Below are positions 32,856 to 41,602 of a DNA stretch of 64,000 bases, piece by piece (position 1 is the first letter of the stretch; the number at the start of each line of letters is the position of its first letter). Under the pieces are notes generated by a model. That model searched no databases, was not told where the DNA came from, and saw only the letters and a program-made list of their open reading frames with translations. The position numbers were made by a program, and so were the translations under genes. Origin of the DNA: Alistipes sp. GTDB lineage: Bacteria > Bacteroidota > Bacteroidia > Bacteroidales > Rikenellaceae. Where the stretch lies: positions 248,001-312,000 of the forward strand of contig JALENN010000009.1 in assembly GCA_022767745.1 (NCBI GenBank). Direction: 5' to 3'.

Positions 32856-34649
32856 ATGAGTTTTTACGCCGATTTCTGCATACCGTTCATCGTGGGCGCT
32901 ACGGTGATGTTCGCCGTCATCGCCATCAAGTATGTAACATGGCTGCGCCGCCTGCCCAAGAGCGACCTGATGCTCATAGCCAAGGGCATAGCCACGCCGC
33001 GCACGCTTGGTGCCGTGTGGGAGGTGGTGCGCGAGTCGCTGCTGCACCGCAGGATATTCCGTGTCAACCCGCTGCTGGGATATATGCACATGAGCCTGGC
33101 CTTCGGCTGGTTCCTGCTTATCGTGGTGGGGTGGATCGAGACCGTGGCATACCTCGGCCTGCGCTGGGTGCCGTTGCAGGGACACGTCTTCTTCAAGTAC
33201 TTCATGCCGATGAACGGCATCACGGGACACAAGCCCCTCTTCGACCTTGTGATGGACCTGCTGCTGCTCTTTGTGCTGTCGGGCGTGGCGCTGGCGTGGT
33301 TCAAGCGTTTCCGCTCGCGTTCGCTGGGCATGAAGCGCACCACGAAGCATGTGTTGTTCGACCGAGTGGCGCTGTCGGCGCTGTGGTTCATATTCCCCGC
33401 GCGACTTGTCGCCGAGAGCATTACGAGTGCGCTCTACGGCGGCGGCAGCTTCCTTACGGGAGGCATTGGTGCGGGCCTTGCGGCAGCCGTGCCGCCCGAG
33501 GCGCTGGCCATGGCCTACGAGCCTGCGTGGTGGTTCTACTCGTGTGCGCTGGGTGTATTCTTCGTGGCGATGCCTTTCTCGCGATACATGCACATCTTCA
33601 CCGAGATACCGCTCATCTTCCTGCGCTACTACGGGCTGCGTCCCGAGGACAAGGAGAAGTCGTACGACAACTTCGAGCTTCAGGCATGCTCGCGCTGCGG
33701 TATATGCATCGACCCCTGCCAGCTGCAGAGCCAGCTGGGCATAAACGACGTGCAGTCGGTCTACTTCCTGCGCGACCGCCGCTATGCGATGCTGCAGCAG
33801 AAGATTGCCAACAACTGCCTCATGTGCGGCCGCTGCGAGCAGGTGTGCCCCGTAGGCATCAACCTCAATACGCTGAGACTCAACTCTCGGGCGACGATGC
33901 GCAATATTCCCAACGAGCGGCGCTACAACTACCTCGGCGGCCTCGACCGCTCGCAGGGCGAGGGCCGCGTGGGTTATTTCGCCGGTTGCATGACTCTGCT
34001 CACGCCCAAGACCCTGACGGCCATGCAGCGCATATTCGATGCTGCGCGTGAGCCCGTGTGGTGGGCCGACAAGGAGGGCGGCGTATGCTGCGGCCGCCCG
34101 CTCAAGCTCTCGGGCGAGGTGGACTCGGCGCAGAAGATGATCGACTACAACAAGGAGCTGTTCCGCCGTCACGGCATAACGACGCTGGTGACCTCGTGCC
34201 CGATATGTCTGCGTGTCTTCCGCGAGGAGTATAACCTTGAGGGAATCGAGGTGCTGCATCATTCGGAGTATATACTGCGCCTGATGCGTCAGGGCCGCCT
34301 GTCGGTGAAGTACTCGGCCGCGACGTTCACCTATCACGACCCGTGCGAACTGGGCCGCGGCAGCGGCATATACGATCAGCCGCGAGCTGTGATCGAGGCC
34401 GTGGGACAGTTGCTCGAACCGGCGCATACGCGCGAGGATGCCCTCTGCTGCGGCTCGTCGGTGGCGAATACCGCGATAAACGACGCCCAGCAGCTGACCA
34501 TAGCCCGTGGCGTGGCGCAGGAGCTGGACGAGACGGGTGCCGAGACGGTAGTCACGTCGTGCCCCCTATGCAAGAAGGCCATCATGCGCGGCGCGACGCA
34601 CCGTGTGGCCGACCTGTCGGAGATCGTGGCCGAGAATCTCGGCAGATGA
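32856..34649 (+). CDS. Membrane cytochrome b / HdrD-like fusion protein
   Basis: The 597-residue protein has an N-terminal membrane half (about 1-260) with about five helices and several histidines (GYMHMSLAFGWFLLIVVGW, SRYMHIFTEIP), like HdrE/NarI heme-b subunits. Two ferredoxin motifs follow (QACSRCGICIDPC, NNCLMCGRCEQVCP), then an HdrD/GlpC-type domain with two CCG units: GYFAGCMTL, GGVCCGRPLK, TSCPICLRVF, and YHDPCELGRG, DALCCGSSVAN, TSCPLCKKAI. It probably exchanges electrons with menaquinone and connects the pool to the soluble Hdr-like subunits. Both complete CCG units imply catalytic noncubane clusters here as well. It ends the operon and a terminator follows. Confidence 0.87.
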   Translation: MSFYADFCIPFIVGATVMFAVIAIKYVTWLRRLPKSDLMLIAKGIATPRTLGAVWEVVRESLLHRRIFRVNPLLGYMHMSLAFGWFLLIVVGWIETVAYLGLRWVPLQGHVFFKYFMPMNGITGHKPLFDLVMDLLLLFVLSGVALAWFKRFRSRSLGMKRTTKHVLFDRVALSALWFIFPARLVAESITSALYGGGSFLTGGIGAGLAAAVPPEALAMAYEPAWWFYSCALGVFFVAMPFSRYMHIFTEIPLIFLRYYGLRPEDKEKSYDNFELQACSRCGICIDPCQLQSQLGINDVQSVYFLRDRRYAMLQQKIANNCLMCGRCEQVCPVGINLNTLRLNSRATMRNIPNERRYNYLGGLDRSQGEGRVGYFAGCMTLLTPKTLTAMQRIFDAAREPVWWADKEGGVCCGRPLKLSGEVDSAQKMIDYNKELFRRHGITTLVTSCPICLRVFREEYNLEGIEVLHHSEYILRLMRQGRLSVKYSAATFTYHDPCELGRGSGIYDQPRAVIEAVGQLLEPAHTREDALCCGSSVANTAINDAQQLTIARGVAQELDETGAETVVTSCPLCKKAIMRGATHRVADLSEIVAENLGR

Positions 34650-34668
34650 TGCCTCGGTTAAGGCTGGC

Positions 34669-34697
34669 GGGGCCCTGTCGGATGGCGGCAGGGCCCC
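34669..34697 (+). terminator. Terminator of the Hdr-like operon
   Basis: GGGGCCCTG (34669-34677) pairs with CAGGGCCCC (34689-34697), followed by GTTTCT. Confidence 0.75.
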
Positions 34698-34757
34698 GTT
34701 TCTGTATGATGCAGGAAGGTGTGGTGACGAAAATATTGCATTTTCTTAAAAATATTT

Positions 34758-34787
34758 TTGCACGTAACGATTTTTTTACTACCTTTG
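34758..34787 (+). promoter_or_regulatory. Promoter of initiator tRNA
   Basis: TTG (34758-34760), a 19-base spacer and TACCTTTG (34780-34787), 42 bases before the tRNA. Confidence 0.75.
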
Positions 34788-34829
34788 CACTACCAAAACG
34801 GAAAGATATAGACGTTTTAGGTCATACAT

Positions 34830-34902
34830 CGCGGGGTGGAGCAGTTGGCAGCTCGTCGGGCTCATAACCCGAAGGTCGGAGGTTCGAGTCCTCCCCCCGC
34901 TA
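34830..34902 (+). tRNA. Initiator tRNA-Met (CAT anticodon)
   Basis: The cloverleaf is complete: acceptor CGCGGGG (34830-34836) against CCCCGCT (34895-34901), anticodon loop CTCATAA with CAT at 34863-34865. Two initiator marks are present: the first acceptor pair is mismatched (C against T) and the anticodon stem holds three G-C pairs (GGG/CCC). CCA is not encoded. Confidence 0.95.
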
Positions 34903-34905
34903 CTC

Positions 34906-34941
34906 AAGGCGGACAATTCGTAAGAGTTGTCCGCCTTTTTT
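34906..34941 (+). terminator. Terminator after initiator tRNA
   Basis: AAGGCGGACAA (34906-34916) pairs with TTGTCCGCCTT (34927-34937), followed by T residues to 34941. Confidence 0.9.
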
Positions 34942-34970
34942 CTGTTTATATTCTTGCTGATACTGTATAT

Positions 34971-35006
34971 GACAACGGCCCGCACCATAACGTGCGGGCC
35001 GTTGTC
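34971..35006 (-). terminator. Terminator hairpin of the RND efflux operon
   Basis: A 14-bp perfect stem (GACAACGGCCCGCA, 34971-34984, with its complement at 34993-35006) and 8-base loop lie 22 bases after the stop of the TolC-like gene. Confidence 0.75.
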
Positions 35007-35028
35007 GTGTGGCGTTGAGTCCGTGGGA

Positions 35029-36300
35029 TCACCGTCCCGTGGCTTGGAGGTATTCCGTCTTCTTGATTTCGTATTGTGCCTTTGTCTCTATGAGCTTGTC
35101 GCGGCTCTGCTGGTAGAGGCTCTCGGCATTGAGCAGGTCGCTCATGCTTGAGGTGCCGGCCTTGTAGTAGTCTTCGTTCAGGCGAAGGTTTTCGGTCGAC
35201 TGTTCGATGGACTCCTGTGCGATAAGTATCTTCTCGTAGGCGCTCGTGAGGTCGTTCCACGCTTTCTGCATGCGGATGAGCAGTTGTTCGCTGCCGTCCT
35301 CGAAGCGGGTCTGGGCATTCTCGAGTTCGTACTTGCGGCGTTTGACGCTGTACGGTGCCTTCCATGAAATAGGGATAGAGACACTTACATATCCTACGAC
35401 CGTGTTTTGCGAGAATCCCATCAGGTCGTTGTATACGTATGCACCTCCGACAGCCACACTCGGCAGGTGCTCGCCGAGAGTCATGCGTTTCTGCAGACGC
35501 GCCGCATCGACGCCGCTGCTGAGCATGCGGTATTCGGGCGTGGCGTCGAGGGCGGCCGTATGGTCGACACGCAGCGCCACGGGAGCCGTGACGGGCCCGT
35601 CGAGTGACGAGGCGACGTCAAAGTCGTCGGGATCGGCACCGACATACTGTGCAAGCAGTCGCTTGGAGATGGCGATGTTGTTCTCGATGTCGAGGCGTGT
35701 GCTGCGCAGGTCGTTGTATCGCAATTCCACCTGCAACAGGTCGTTGCGGTTCTTTATGCCTGCATCGACGGCTGCCTTGGCATCGGTATGTATGCGTTCG
35801 AGCAGGGATTCAGCCTGCTGTACCGTGCGTAGTTTCTCGTTCAGCACCACGATCTGCCAGTAGTACTGTTCGACGGCGAGCAGCACCTCGTTTTCGGTCT
35901 TTTCGAGCTGCATGGCGCTCACCTGTTGGCCGAGGCGGGCCAGACGGTTGCCGTTGCGTATGCGGCCGCCGCCGTAGACGGGCAGCGCCGCCATGGCGCC
36001 GCCTGCCAGTCCCTCCTCCATGAGCTTCATTTTCTGCGGTCCCATGGCCATCTGCAGCACGCCGTCGGTGGTGGTGATGGCCCCGCCTATGAGGCTTACC
36101 GTGGGGAAATAGTTGGTGAAGGCCTCCTTGCGGCTCTGCTCGGCTCCGGCCAGGTCGTTGCGCGCGGTCTTCATGCGGGCGTTCTCCTCGACGGCCATGC
36201 GGCGGCATTCGTCTATCGTATATCGCTGCTGTGCCGTGGCGGGTGTCATGCCCGCGCTGCAGAGCATGGCCAGCAGGGCCGTTAAATATAATCTGTTCAT
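35029..36300 (-). CDS. TolC-family outer-membrane efflux protein
   Basis: The 423-residue protein has a signal peptide (MNRLYLTALLAMLCSAGMTP, cleavage near ATAQQ) and the two-repeat coiled-coil/barrel plan of TolC proteins: YTIDECRRMAVEENARMKTA at the start of repeat one, and NDLTSAYEKILIAQESIEQS in repeat two. It would form the trimeric outer-membrane duct of the RND pump encoded immediately upstream (13-base gap to the pump gene). It is the last gene of the operon and a hairpin terminator follows. Substrate is not predictable. Confidence 0.92.
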   Translation of the reverse strand: MNRLYLTALLAMLCSAGMTPATAQQRYTIDECRRMAVEENARMKTARNDLAGAEQSRKEAFTNYFPTVSLIGGAITTTDGVLQMAMGPQKMKLMEEGLAGGAMAALPVYGGGRIRNGNRLARLGQQVSAMQLEKTENEVLLAVEQYYWQIVVLNEKLRTVQQAESLLERIHTDAKAAVDAGIKNRNDLLQVELRYNDLRSTRLDIENNIAISKRLLAQYVGADPDDFDVASSLDGPVTAPVALRVDHTAALDATPEYRMLSSGVDAARLQKRMTLGEHLPSVAVGGAYVYNDLMGFSQNTVVGYVSVSIPISWKAPYSVKRRKYELENAQTRFEDGSEQLLIRMQKAWNDLTSAYEKILIAQESIEQSTENLRLNEDYYKAGTSSMSDLLNAESLYQQSRDKLIETKAQYEIKKTEYLQATGR

Positions 36301-36313
36301 AGTCGTTAGTCTT

Positions 36314-39300
36314 TTATTCGAGTTCTAGTTTCCGGCGTTCCTCATAGATGTGTTCCGTGCCGTGGAAGAAGAGCCAGTAGGCGACGGGTATAACCAGCAG
36401 TATGAAGATCATGGTTATGAGTGTGCCGTAGAATATCACCGTACCCATAGGCATCCACAGGCTGCTGCCGCCGAGTATCATGGGTATGACGCCCATCGAC
36501 GCTGCTGCCGAGGTGAGGAAGATGGGGCGCATGCGTCGCTGTGCCGAGAGGTATATGGCCCGTGTCACCGACATGCCGTCGCGGCGCAGCTCCTGTGCGT
36601 AGTCGAGCATGATGATGCCGTTACGGACGATGATTCCCAGCAGCGATATGAGTCCCAGCACGCAAGTGACACCGAACTCGATGCCCTGGATGCGTATGCC
36701 GACCACCGCGCCGAACAGACACAGCGAGAGACATGCCAGCAGGAACGCAGCGATGGATATGTGCTTGAAGTGCAGAAGTATGATGAAGAATATCACCACG
36801 ATGGCCACAACGAGTCCCGACATTACCTGTCCCATCTGCTCGTCGGTCTCCTCCTTCACTCCGCCGTATGTGACGGTGACGTTGTCGGATATGCCCATCG
36901 ATTCGATCTGCTCGCTCACGAGGGCCGTCTGCTCGAGTGCGTTGACATTGCGGACCAGATCGGCGCGTACGGTAACCGTGGGTGTACCGTTGCGGCGTAC
37001 GAGCTGGCCGTCGTTCCAGCACGCCTCGACCGTGGCAATCTGACGCAGGGGTACCGTTGCAATGCCGCCGGCGACGGGTATAGGTTCGTCGAGAAGGGTC
37101 TCGACTGTGGCCGTGTCGGCGCTGCAGCTCTTCAGAACGATAGGGGTGTCGTAATCACCCTCCCAAACTGTGGCTACGGGCAGGCCGCTGCCGTAACGCA
37201 TGGCCAGCGTGGTCTCGACCGTCATGTTGTTTATGCCCAGACGCGAAGCCTCCTCCTCGTTGAGGCGTACGCGTATGCCGTAGAGCGGTTCGCCCAGATC
37301 GGAGCGCACCTGCCTTAGGGCGGGCATCGTACGCAGACGGTCGACAATGCGTGCCGCCTCGTGCCGCAGCAGCTGGCGGTCGTCGCCGCTGAGACGTACC
37401 TCGATGGGGTATGCCGCTTCGCTGTATTCGAGCTGTTTGAAACGTATGACGGCCTCGGGGAAGTAGTCCGAGTAACGCGGGGCAAGTTCGTCGAGCAGTT
37501 CCACCGTGGCATCTATGCCTGTTGTGTTGACGATGAACTGTGCATAGTCGGTGCCGCCGATCTGCGGGGCGTATGTCGTCTGGAAACGGGGCGACGAACA
37601 ACCCACGAACGAGGCTACAGATACGATGCGCTCGTCGCGTCGCAGCATGTGTTCGAGCGAGTCGGCTACCTGGGCGGTCTTCTCAACCGCTGTGCCCGTA
37701 GGCATGTATATCTCCACGGCGAACTGGTTGCGTTCGGCCACGGGCATCATCTTCTGCGGGAGCAGTGCCGTCATTACCACGGCGGCGACGATCGACAGGG
37801 CCGCCAGGCCGAGCGTTATGTAGGGGTGCATGAAGCACTTGTGCAGGATGCGGTTGTAGAGGTGCTGCAGCGAGTCGAGCAGCGAGAAGGGTTTGCGTCC
37901 GCCGTCGTCGCGTGCGGTCTTTATCGGCTCGCGTATGAACCAGAACATCATGAACGGCACGAGCATGAGGGCCACCGCCAGTGATACCGTGAGGACGATG
38001 GTTATGGCCCACGGGAAGCTCTGCACGAAATCGTTTATCATGCCAACCGTGGTGACCAGAAACGGGAAGAAGGTGATGCTTATGGCGAGCGTGGCCGAGA
38101 GAATCGAGCGGAAGAAGTGCTCGGCGCTCTCAATGGCGGCGTGCCAGCGCGACATGCCTTCGCCCAGACGTTCGACGTAGCTGTCGATGATGACTATCGA
38201 GTTGTCGACGATCATTCCGAGGGTGACGATGAGTGCGGCCAGCGTCACCGTGTTGAGCTCTATGCCGATGGCGTTGAACAGCCCGAGCGATATGAATATG
38301 GTGATGGGGATGGTCGAGGCGGCCACAAGTGCGGTACGTACGGGCAACAGCAGCATCACTACCAGCACTACGGCCACGATGGCTATGAGCAGCTCCTTGA
38401 GGAAGCTCGTTACGCTGTCGCCCACGACCTGACACTGGTCCGTAATGCGGAACAGCGAGACATCGTCGGGCAGCGTGCGGCTGAAGCTGTCGAGCTGGGC
38501 GTTTATCTGCTCGCCCATCTTCACGATATTCTGGTTGGGCTTGGCCTCCACGCTCAGCATGAGACACTTTACGCCGTTGTTGCGTATGAAGGAGTCGGGA
38601 TCGGGATATTCCTGCCTGATGTCGGCCACGTCCTTCAACCGTATGTTGTCACCCGACGGGTCGGCCCAAACGATCATTTCGCGTATGTCGTGCAGCGTGT
38701 TGAGCGAGCGGCTGACGTATATGGGCGAGCGGTAGTCATCGCTGTCGATGCGGCCGCTCATCGTGCTGAACCCTTTGCTGAAGAGTTTGGTGGCGAGCAT
38801 CACATCGCTCAGGCCGTACTGCGACAGACGCTGGTTGTCGAGCCGCACGGTTATCTGCTCGTGCTGCATGCCGTAGGTGGTGAGGCGGCCTACGCTCGGG
38901 ATACGGCGCAGCCTCTCTTTCAGGGCATCCATGTAGTCGTTTAGCTCGCGGTACGTCTTGTCGTCGCTTTCCATTGTTATGAGCAGCGACGACGTATCGC
39001 CGAAGTCGTCCATCACCTGCAGGGCAAGGACATTGTTCGGCAGGCTGTTCTTGAAGGTCGAGACGCCGTGCTTGAATTTCGACCAGAACTCATCCTTGTT
39101 GTCGAGGTCGTCGTTCAGCTGTACCTGTATGTAGGCAATGCCGTCACGCGTCTGCGACGATGTCTTCTGTTTCTTGACCTCCTTGTATTCGAATATGTAG
39201 TCTTCGAGCGGTTTTACAACCTGTTCCTCGATCTCGGCGGCGGTGCTGCCCGGGCATACGGCTACGACGATGCCCTGGCGTATCGTGAAGTCGGGGAACT

Positions 39301-39424
39301 CGTTCTTGCGTATGGCATCGAGCGAGTAGATGCCGAAGGCCACGAGCCCCGTCACGACCAGTATGACTATGGTGCGGTAGTGCATCGCCCATTCGACGAT
39401 GCCGCGTTTTTTCTCTTCCTGCAT
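36314..39424 (-). CDS. RND-family efflux transporter (inner-membrane pump)
   Basis: The 1036-residue protein has the AcrB layout: 12 membrane helices in two halves, each with a large periplasmic loop. The first half has FPDFTIRQGIVVAVCPGSTA early and LIVTLGMIVDNSIVIIDSYV at helix 4, where the proton-relay Asp pair is DN, keeping only the first Asp. The second has LGLISLLGIIVRNGIIMLDY and PVAYWLFFHG at the end. It exports drugs, lipids or other amphiphiles using the proton gradient. It sits between the adaptor (4-base gap) and TolC genes, so the tripartite system is complete. The sequence looks closer to the hydrophobe exporters than to metal exporters. Confidence 0.95.
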   Translation of the reverse strand: MQEEKKRGIVEWAMHYRTIVILVVTGLVAFGIYSLDAIRKNEFPDFTIRQGIVVAVCPGSTAAEIEEQVVKPLEDYIFEYKEVKKQKTSSQTRDGIAYIQVQLNDDLDNKDEFWSKFKHGVSTFKNSLPNNVLALQVMDDFGDTSSLLITMESDDKTYRELNDYMDALKERLRRIPSVGRLTTYGMQHEQITVRLDNQRLSQYGLSDVMLATKLFSKGFSTMSGRIDSDDYRSPIYVSRSLNTLHDIREMIVWADPSGDNIRLKDVADIRQEYPDPDSFIRNNGVKCLMLSVEAKPNQNIVKMGEQINAQLDSFSRTLPDDVSLFRITDQCQVVGDSVTSFLKELLIAIVAVVLVVMLLLPVRTALVAASTIPITIFISLGLFNAIGIELNTVTLAALIVTLGMIVDNSIVIIDSYVERLGEGMSRWHAAIESAEHFFRSILSATLAISITFFPFLVTTVGMINDFVQSFPWAITIVLTVSLAVALMLVPFMMFWFIREPIKTARDDGGRKPFSLLDSLQHLYNRILHKCFMHPYITLGLAALSIVAAVVMTALLPQKMMPVAERNQFAVEIYMPTGTAVEKTAQVADSLEHMLRRDERIVSVASFVGCSSPRFQTTYAPQIGGTDYAQFIVNTTGIDATVELLDELAPRYSDYFPEAVIRFKQLEYSEAAYPIEVRLSGDDRQLLRHEAARIVDRLRTMPALRQVRSDLGEPLYGIRVRLNEEEASRLGINNMTVETTLAMRYGSGLPVATVWEGDYDTPIVLKSCSADTATVETLLDEPIPVAGGIATVPLRQIATVEACWNDGQLVRRNGTPTVTVRADLVRNVNALEQTALVSEQIESMGISDNVTVTYGGVKEETDEQMGQVMSGLVVAIVVIFFIILLHFKHISIAAFLLACLSLCLFGAVVGIRIQGIEFGVTCVLGLISLLGIIVRNGIIMLDYAQELRRDGMSVTRAIYLSAQRRMRPIFLTSAAASMGVIPMILGGSSLWMPMGTVIFYGTLITMIFILLVIPVAYWLFFHGTEHIYEERRKLELE

Positions 39425-39428
39425 GGCT

Positions 39429-40454
39429 TTATCGGATTATTTCCAGACGCATACCTTCACTTATCTTGTGCTGTCCCTCGACGATCACCTCGTCGCCTTC
39501 GGCAAGTCCCGATGCGACCGTTATGCCGTCGGGCGTGGGGTCTCCGCATACGACCGTGCGCCGTGCGGCCGTACCGTTGTCGTTAACCCATACGAATGCC
39601 GAGCCCTTTTCTCCGAGAAGGAGTGCCTGTGCCGGCAGTATGAACGATGTATGGGTGCTGTCGGCGAGCGATACGCGCGTGACCATGCCCGGCAGCAGGC
39701 GTCCGTGCTGATTGTTTACGGTCATCTTCACCTCGTAGGCATGCGAGAGCGGGTTTGCCGTCACGCCCTTCTCGACAACGCGTCCGGTGAAGGTCTCGCC
39801 ACCGAGAGCGGGGACCGATATCGAGGCCTCGCATCCCTGTTTTATGGATGAGATCTCGCTCTCGGGAACCGATATGCGTACCTTTACGCGGTCGATCGTG
39901 GCCAGCTTGACTACGGTCATTCCGGGCAGGACATTCTGTCCGGGGTCGGCCGCACGCTCGGCGATAACGCCGTTGAAGGGGGCCGTAAGGCGGCAGTCGT
40001 CGAGGTTCTTGCGCGCGATGCGCTCCATCGATTCGGCCTGCTGCAGTTTGCTCTCAACTTCGACCCACTGTATTTCGGGCAGGCTGCCGCGTTCGTGCAG
40101 CTGCTGCATGCGGGCATGTGCATCGCGTGCCTGTGCAAGGGTTGCGGCGGCAGCCTCGTAGCTGCTGCGTATCGACGTATCGTCGATTTCGGCCAGCAGT
40201 TGTCCCTCTGTGACGCGCTGGCCAACCTCGGCATATATCCGTTTGACAGTACCGGCCACGGGAAAACTTACTGATGTCTCGTTGTCGGCAGTCACGGTGC
40301 CCGAGTAGTTTTCGCTGCTCTGTTTCGTTACTGCCGCGGCACGCTCCACCTTGACCTTTACGGGAGCGGATACGTACTGGGTGTCGTCGGTGCCGCCGCA
40401 TGACACAAGTGCGAGGCACAATGCGGCGAGCTGAGTTTGATGGATTCGTTTCAT
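39429..40454 (-). CDS. RND efflux periplasmic adaptor lipoprotein
   Basis: The 341-residue membrane-fusion protein has a lipoprotein signal (MKRIHQTQLAALCLALVSCG). Domain order is: first beta-barrel and lipoyl half (VSFPVAGTVKRIYAEVGQRV), a short coiled-coil hairpin (about 95-155), second lipoyl half (LTAPFNGVIAERAADPGQNV), beta-barrel (VRISVPESEISSIKQGCE) and membrane-proximal domain. It bridges the RND pump and the TolC-like duct. The start at 40454 was chosen for its signal peptide over an in-frame ATG at 40484. It is the first gene of the operon and is divergent from an AraC-type regulator. Confidence 0.93.
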   Translation of the reverse strand: MKRIHQTQLAALCLALVSCGGTDDTQYVSAPVKVKVERAAAVTKQSSENYSGTVTADNETSVSFPVAGTVKRIYAEVGQRVTEGQLLAEIDDTSIRSSYEAAAATLAQARDAHARMQQLHERGSLPEIQWVEVESKLQQAESMERIARKNLDDCRLTAPFNGVIAERAADPGQNVLPGMTVVKLATIDRVKVRISVPESEISSIKQGCEASISVPALGGETFTGRVVEKGVTANPLSHAYEVKMTVNNQHGRLLPGMVTRVSLADSTHTSFILPAQALLLGEKGSAFVWVNDNGTAARRTVVCGDPTPDGITVASGLAEGDEVIVEGQHKISEGMRLEIIR

Positions 40455-40481
40455 TTTTTTGTTGTCTATCGGGTTTGGTGG

Positions 40482-40627
40482 CAAAAGTGACTATTTGCGT
40501 GGAAAGTGCGGTTATCTGTGTTGCCCATAAAGTGTCCAACTTTTCATTACGAGGTATTCGAAGCGACATATTGCACATTATGTGATACATAATGTCCACA
40601 AACTGGGAGGAAAAAAGACTACTTTTG
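40482..40627. promoter_or_regulatory. Divergent control region between the efflux operon and araC-type gene
   Basis: On the plus strand TACTTTTG (40620-40627) is the -7 box of the AraC-type gene. On the minus strand CACTTTTG (40489-40482) is a weak -7 box for the efflux operon. Between them are two related sites, CATAAAGTGTCCAAC (40526-40540) and CATAATGTCCACAAAC (40588-40603), and an inverted repeat ACATTATG/CATAATGT (40575-40582, 40588-40595). These are candidate operators for the adjacent regulator. Confidence 0.45.
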
Positions 40628-40654
40628 CATCTGTAAAAAGAAAGATTAAATACC

Positions 40655-41506
40655 ATGCAGGACGGTTCATCGGAAAAGTTCCTGTTCAGGAACGACGATT
40701 TTTTTATTTGCGAGTTTGTATCGTTGCCCGACAACGTGCCTTCGGTGGTCGACTGGATTATTGTAGGCCTTTGCATGAGGGGATCGGTGCGTATGCGGAT
40801 GGACGACAAGGATTATACATTCGGCCGGAATGACATAATTTTTGCGTTGAATACCTATTCACCCGATTCGGTCATCGCGAGCCCCGATTTCGAGGGTAGG
40901 ATAATGGGGTGTTCGCGCAATCTTATAAAGCGTGTGGTTCCCGTTACGGCCAAGTTGTGGGACAAGGCATTCTATCTGTACCGTAATATGTCGGTGCATT
41001 TCGACGACGACGAGATCCGGCAGATCGACCAGTGCTACCAGTATGTGAAGTGTCTGGTGACCAATACCGACCTGCTCTATTATGACGACATATTGCGTTG
41101 TGTGGCCCAGTCGCATATCTACCATATGGCCAGCCTTCTTGACCGCAAGATCGGGACGGGCGCCATTGACCGCGGCGTGCAGTCGAAAGATTTCCTGTGC
41201 AAGGAGTTTTTCGAGTTGCTGTCGTCGACGCGTCCCCGTCCGCGGTCGGTGTCATGGTATGGCGAGCAGTTGCACAAGACGCCAAAGTATCTGTCGAAGG
41301 TGGTTAAGGAGGTGAGCGGTACGACGGCGTCGGAGTGGATCCATCGTGCGGTGGTGGCAGACATTGTCGACATGCTGAAAAATTCGTCGAAGAGCATAAA
41401 GGAGATATGCAACGAACTCGATTTCCCCAACCTTTCGTTCTTCGGCCGTTACGTGCATACCCACCTCGGAATGTCGCCCAAGGAGTTCCGCTCGAAGATG
41501 CGGTAG
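40655..41506 (+). CDS. AraC-family transcriptional regulator
   Basis: The 283-residue protein has an N-terminal cupin-like sensor (about 10-95: GLCMRGSVRMRMDDKDYTFG) and a C-terminal AraC double helix-turn-helix (about 185-283). The first HTH is SVSWYGEQLHKTPKYLSKVV and the second KSIKEICNELDFPNLSFFGR, ending YVHTHLGMSPKEFRSK, the family signature. It is divergent from the RND operon with a 200-base shared control region, so it most likely regulates that pump, perhaps in response to an exported compound. The ATG lies 28 bases after the -7 box. Confidence 0.92.
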   Translation: MQDGSSEKFLFRNDDFFICEFVSLPDNVPSVVDWIIVGLCMRGSVRMRMDDKDYTFGRNDIIFALNTYSPDSVIASPDFEGRIMGCSRNLIKRVVPVTAKLWDKAFYLYRNMSVHFDDDEIRQIDQCYQYVKCLVTNTDLLYYDDILRCVAQSHIYHMASLLDRKIGTGAIDRGVQSKDFLCKEFFELLSSTRPRPRSVSWYGEQLHKTPKYLSKVVKEVSGTTASEWIHRAVVADIVDMLKNSSKSIKEICNELDFPNLSFFGRYVHTHLGMSPKEFRSKMR

Positions 41507-41545
41507 GCGGTTGCGGCGGAGGCTTTCCCCCCCCCGCATGAGAAA

Positions 41546-41580
41546 ACGCCCGGCGGCAGGATTGTCCTGCCGCCGGGCGT
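41546..41580. terminator. Bidirectional terminator between araC-type gene and outer-membrane protein gene
   Basis: A 16-bp perfect stem (41546-41561 with 41565-41580; core CCCGGCGGCAGG) closes a 3-base loop. TTGTTTG follows on the plus strand and TTTTCTC on the minus strand. Confidence 0.85.
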
Positions 41581-41602
41581 TGTTTGTGTCCGTAGCGGGC
41601 TA

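Noticed and set aside
34830..34902. Elongator tRNA-Met
   Set aside because: The mismatched first acceptor pair and the three G-C pairs in the anticodon stem mark it as the initiator tRNA.
41527..41535. Run of nine C residues, possible phase-variation tract
   Set aside because: It lies after the stop of the AraC-type gene and before a terminator, not in a promoter or coding region, so length change would have no evident effect.
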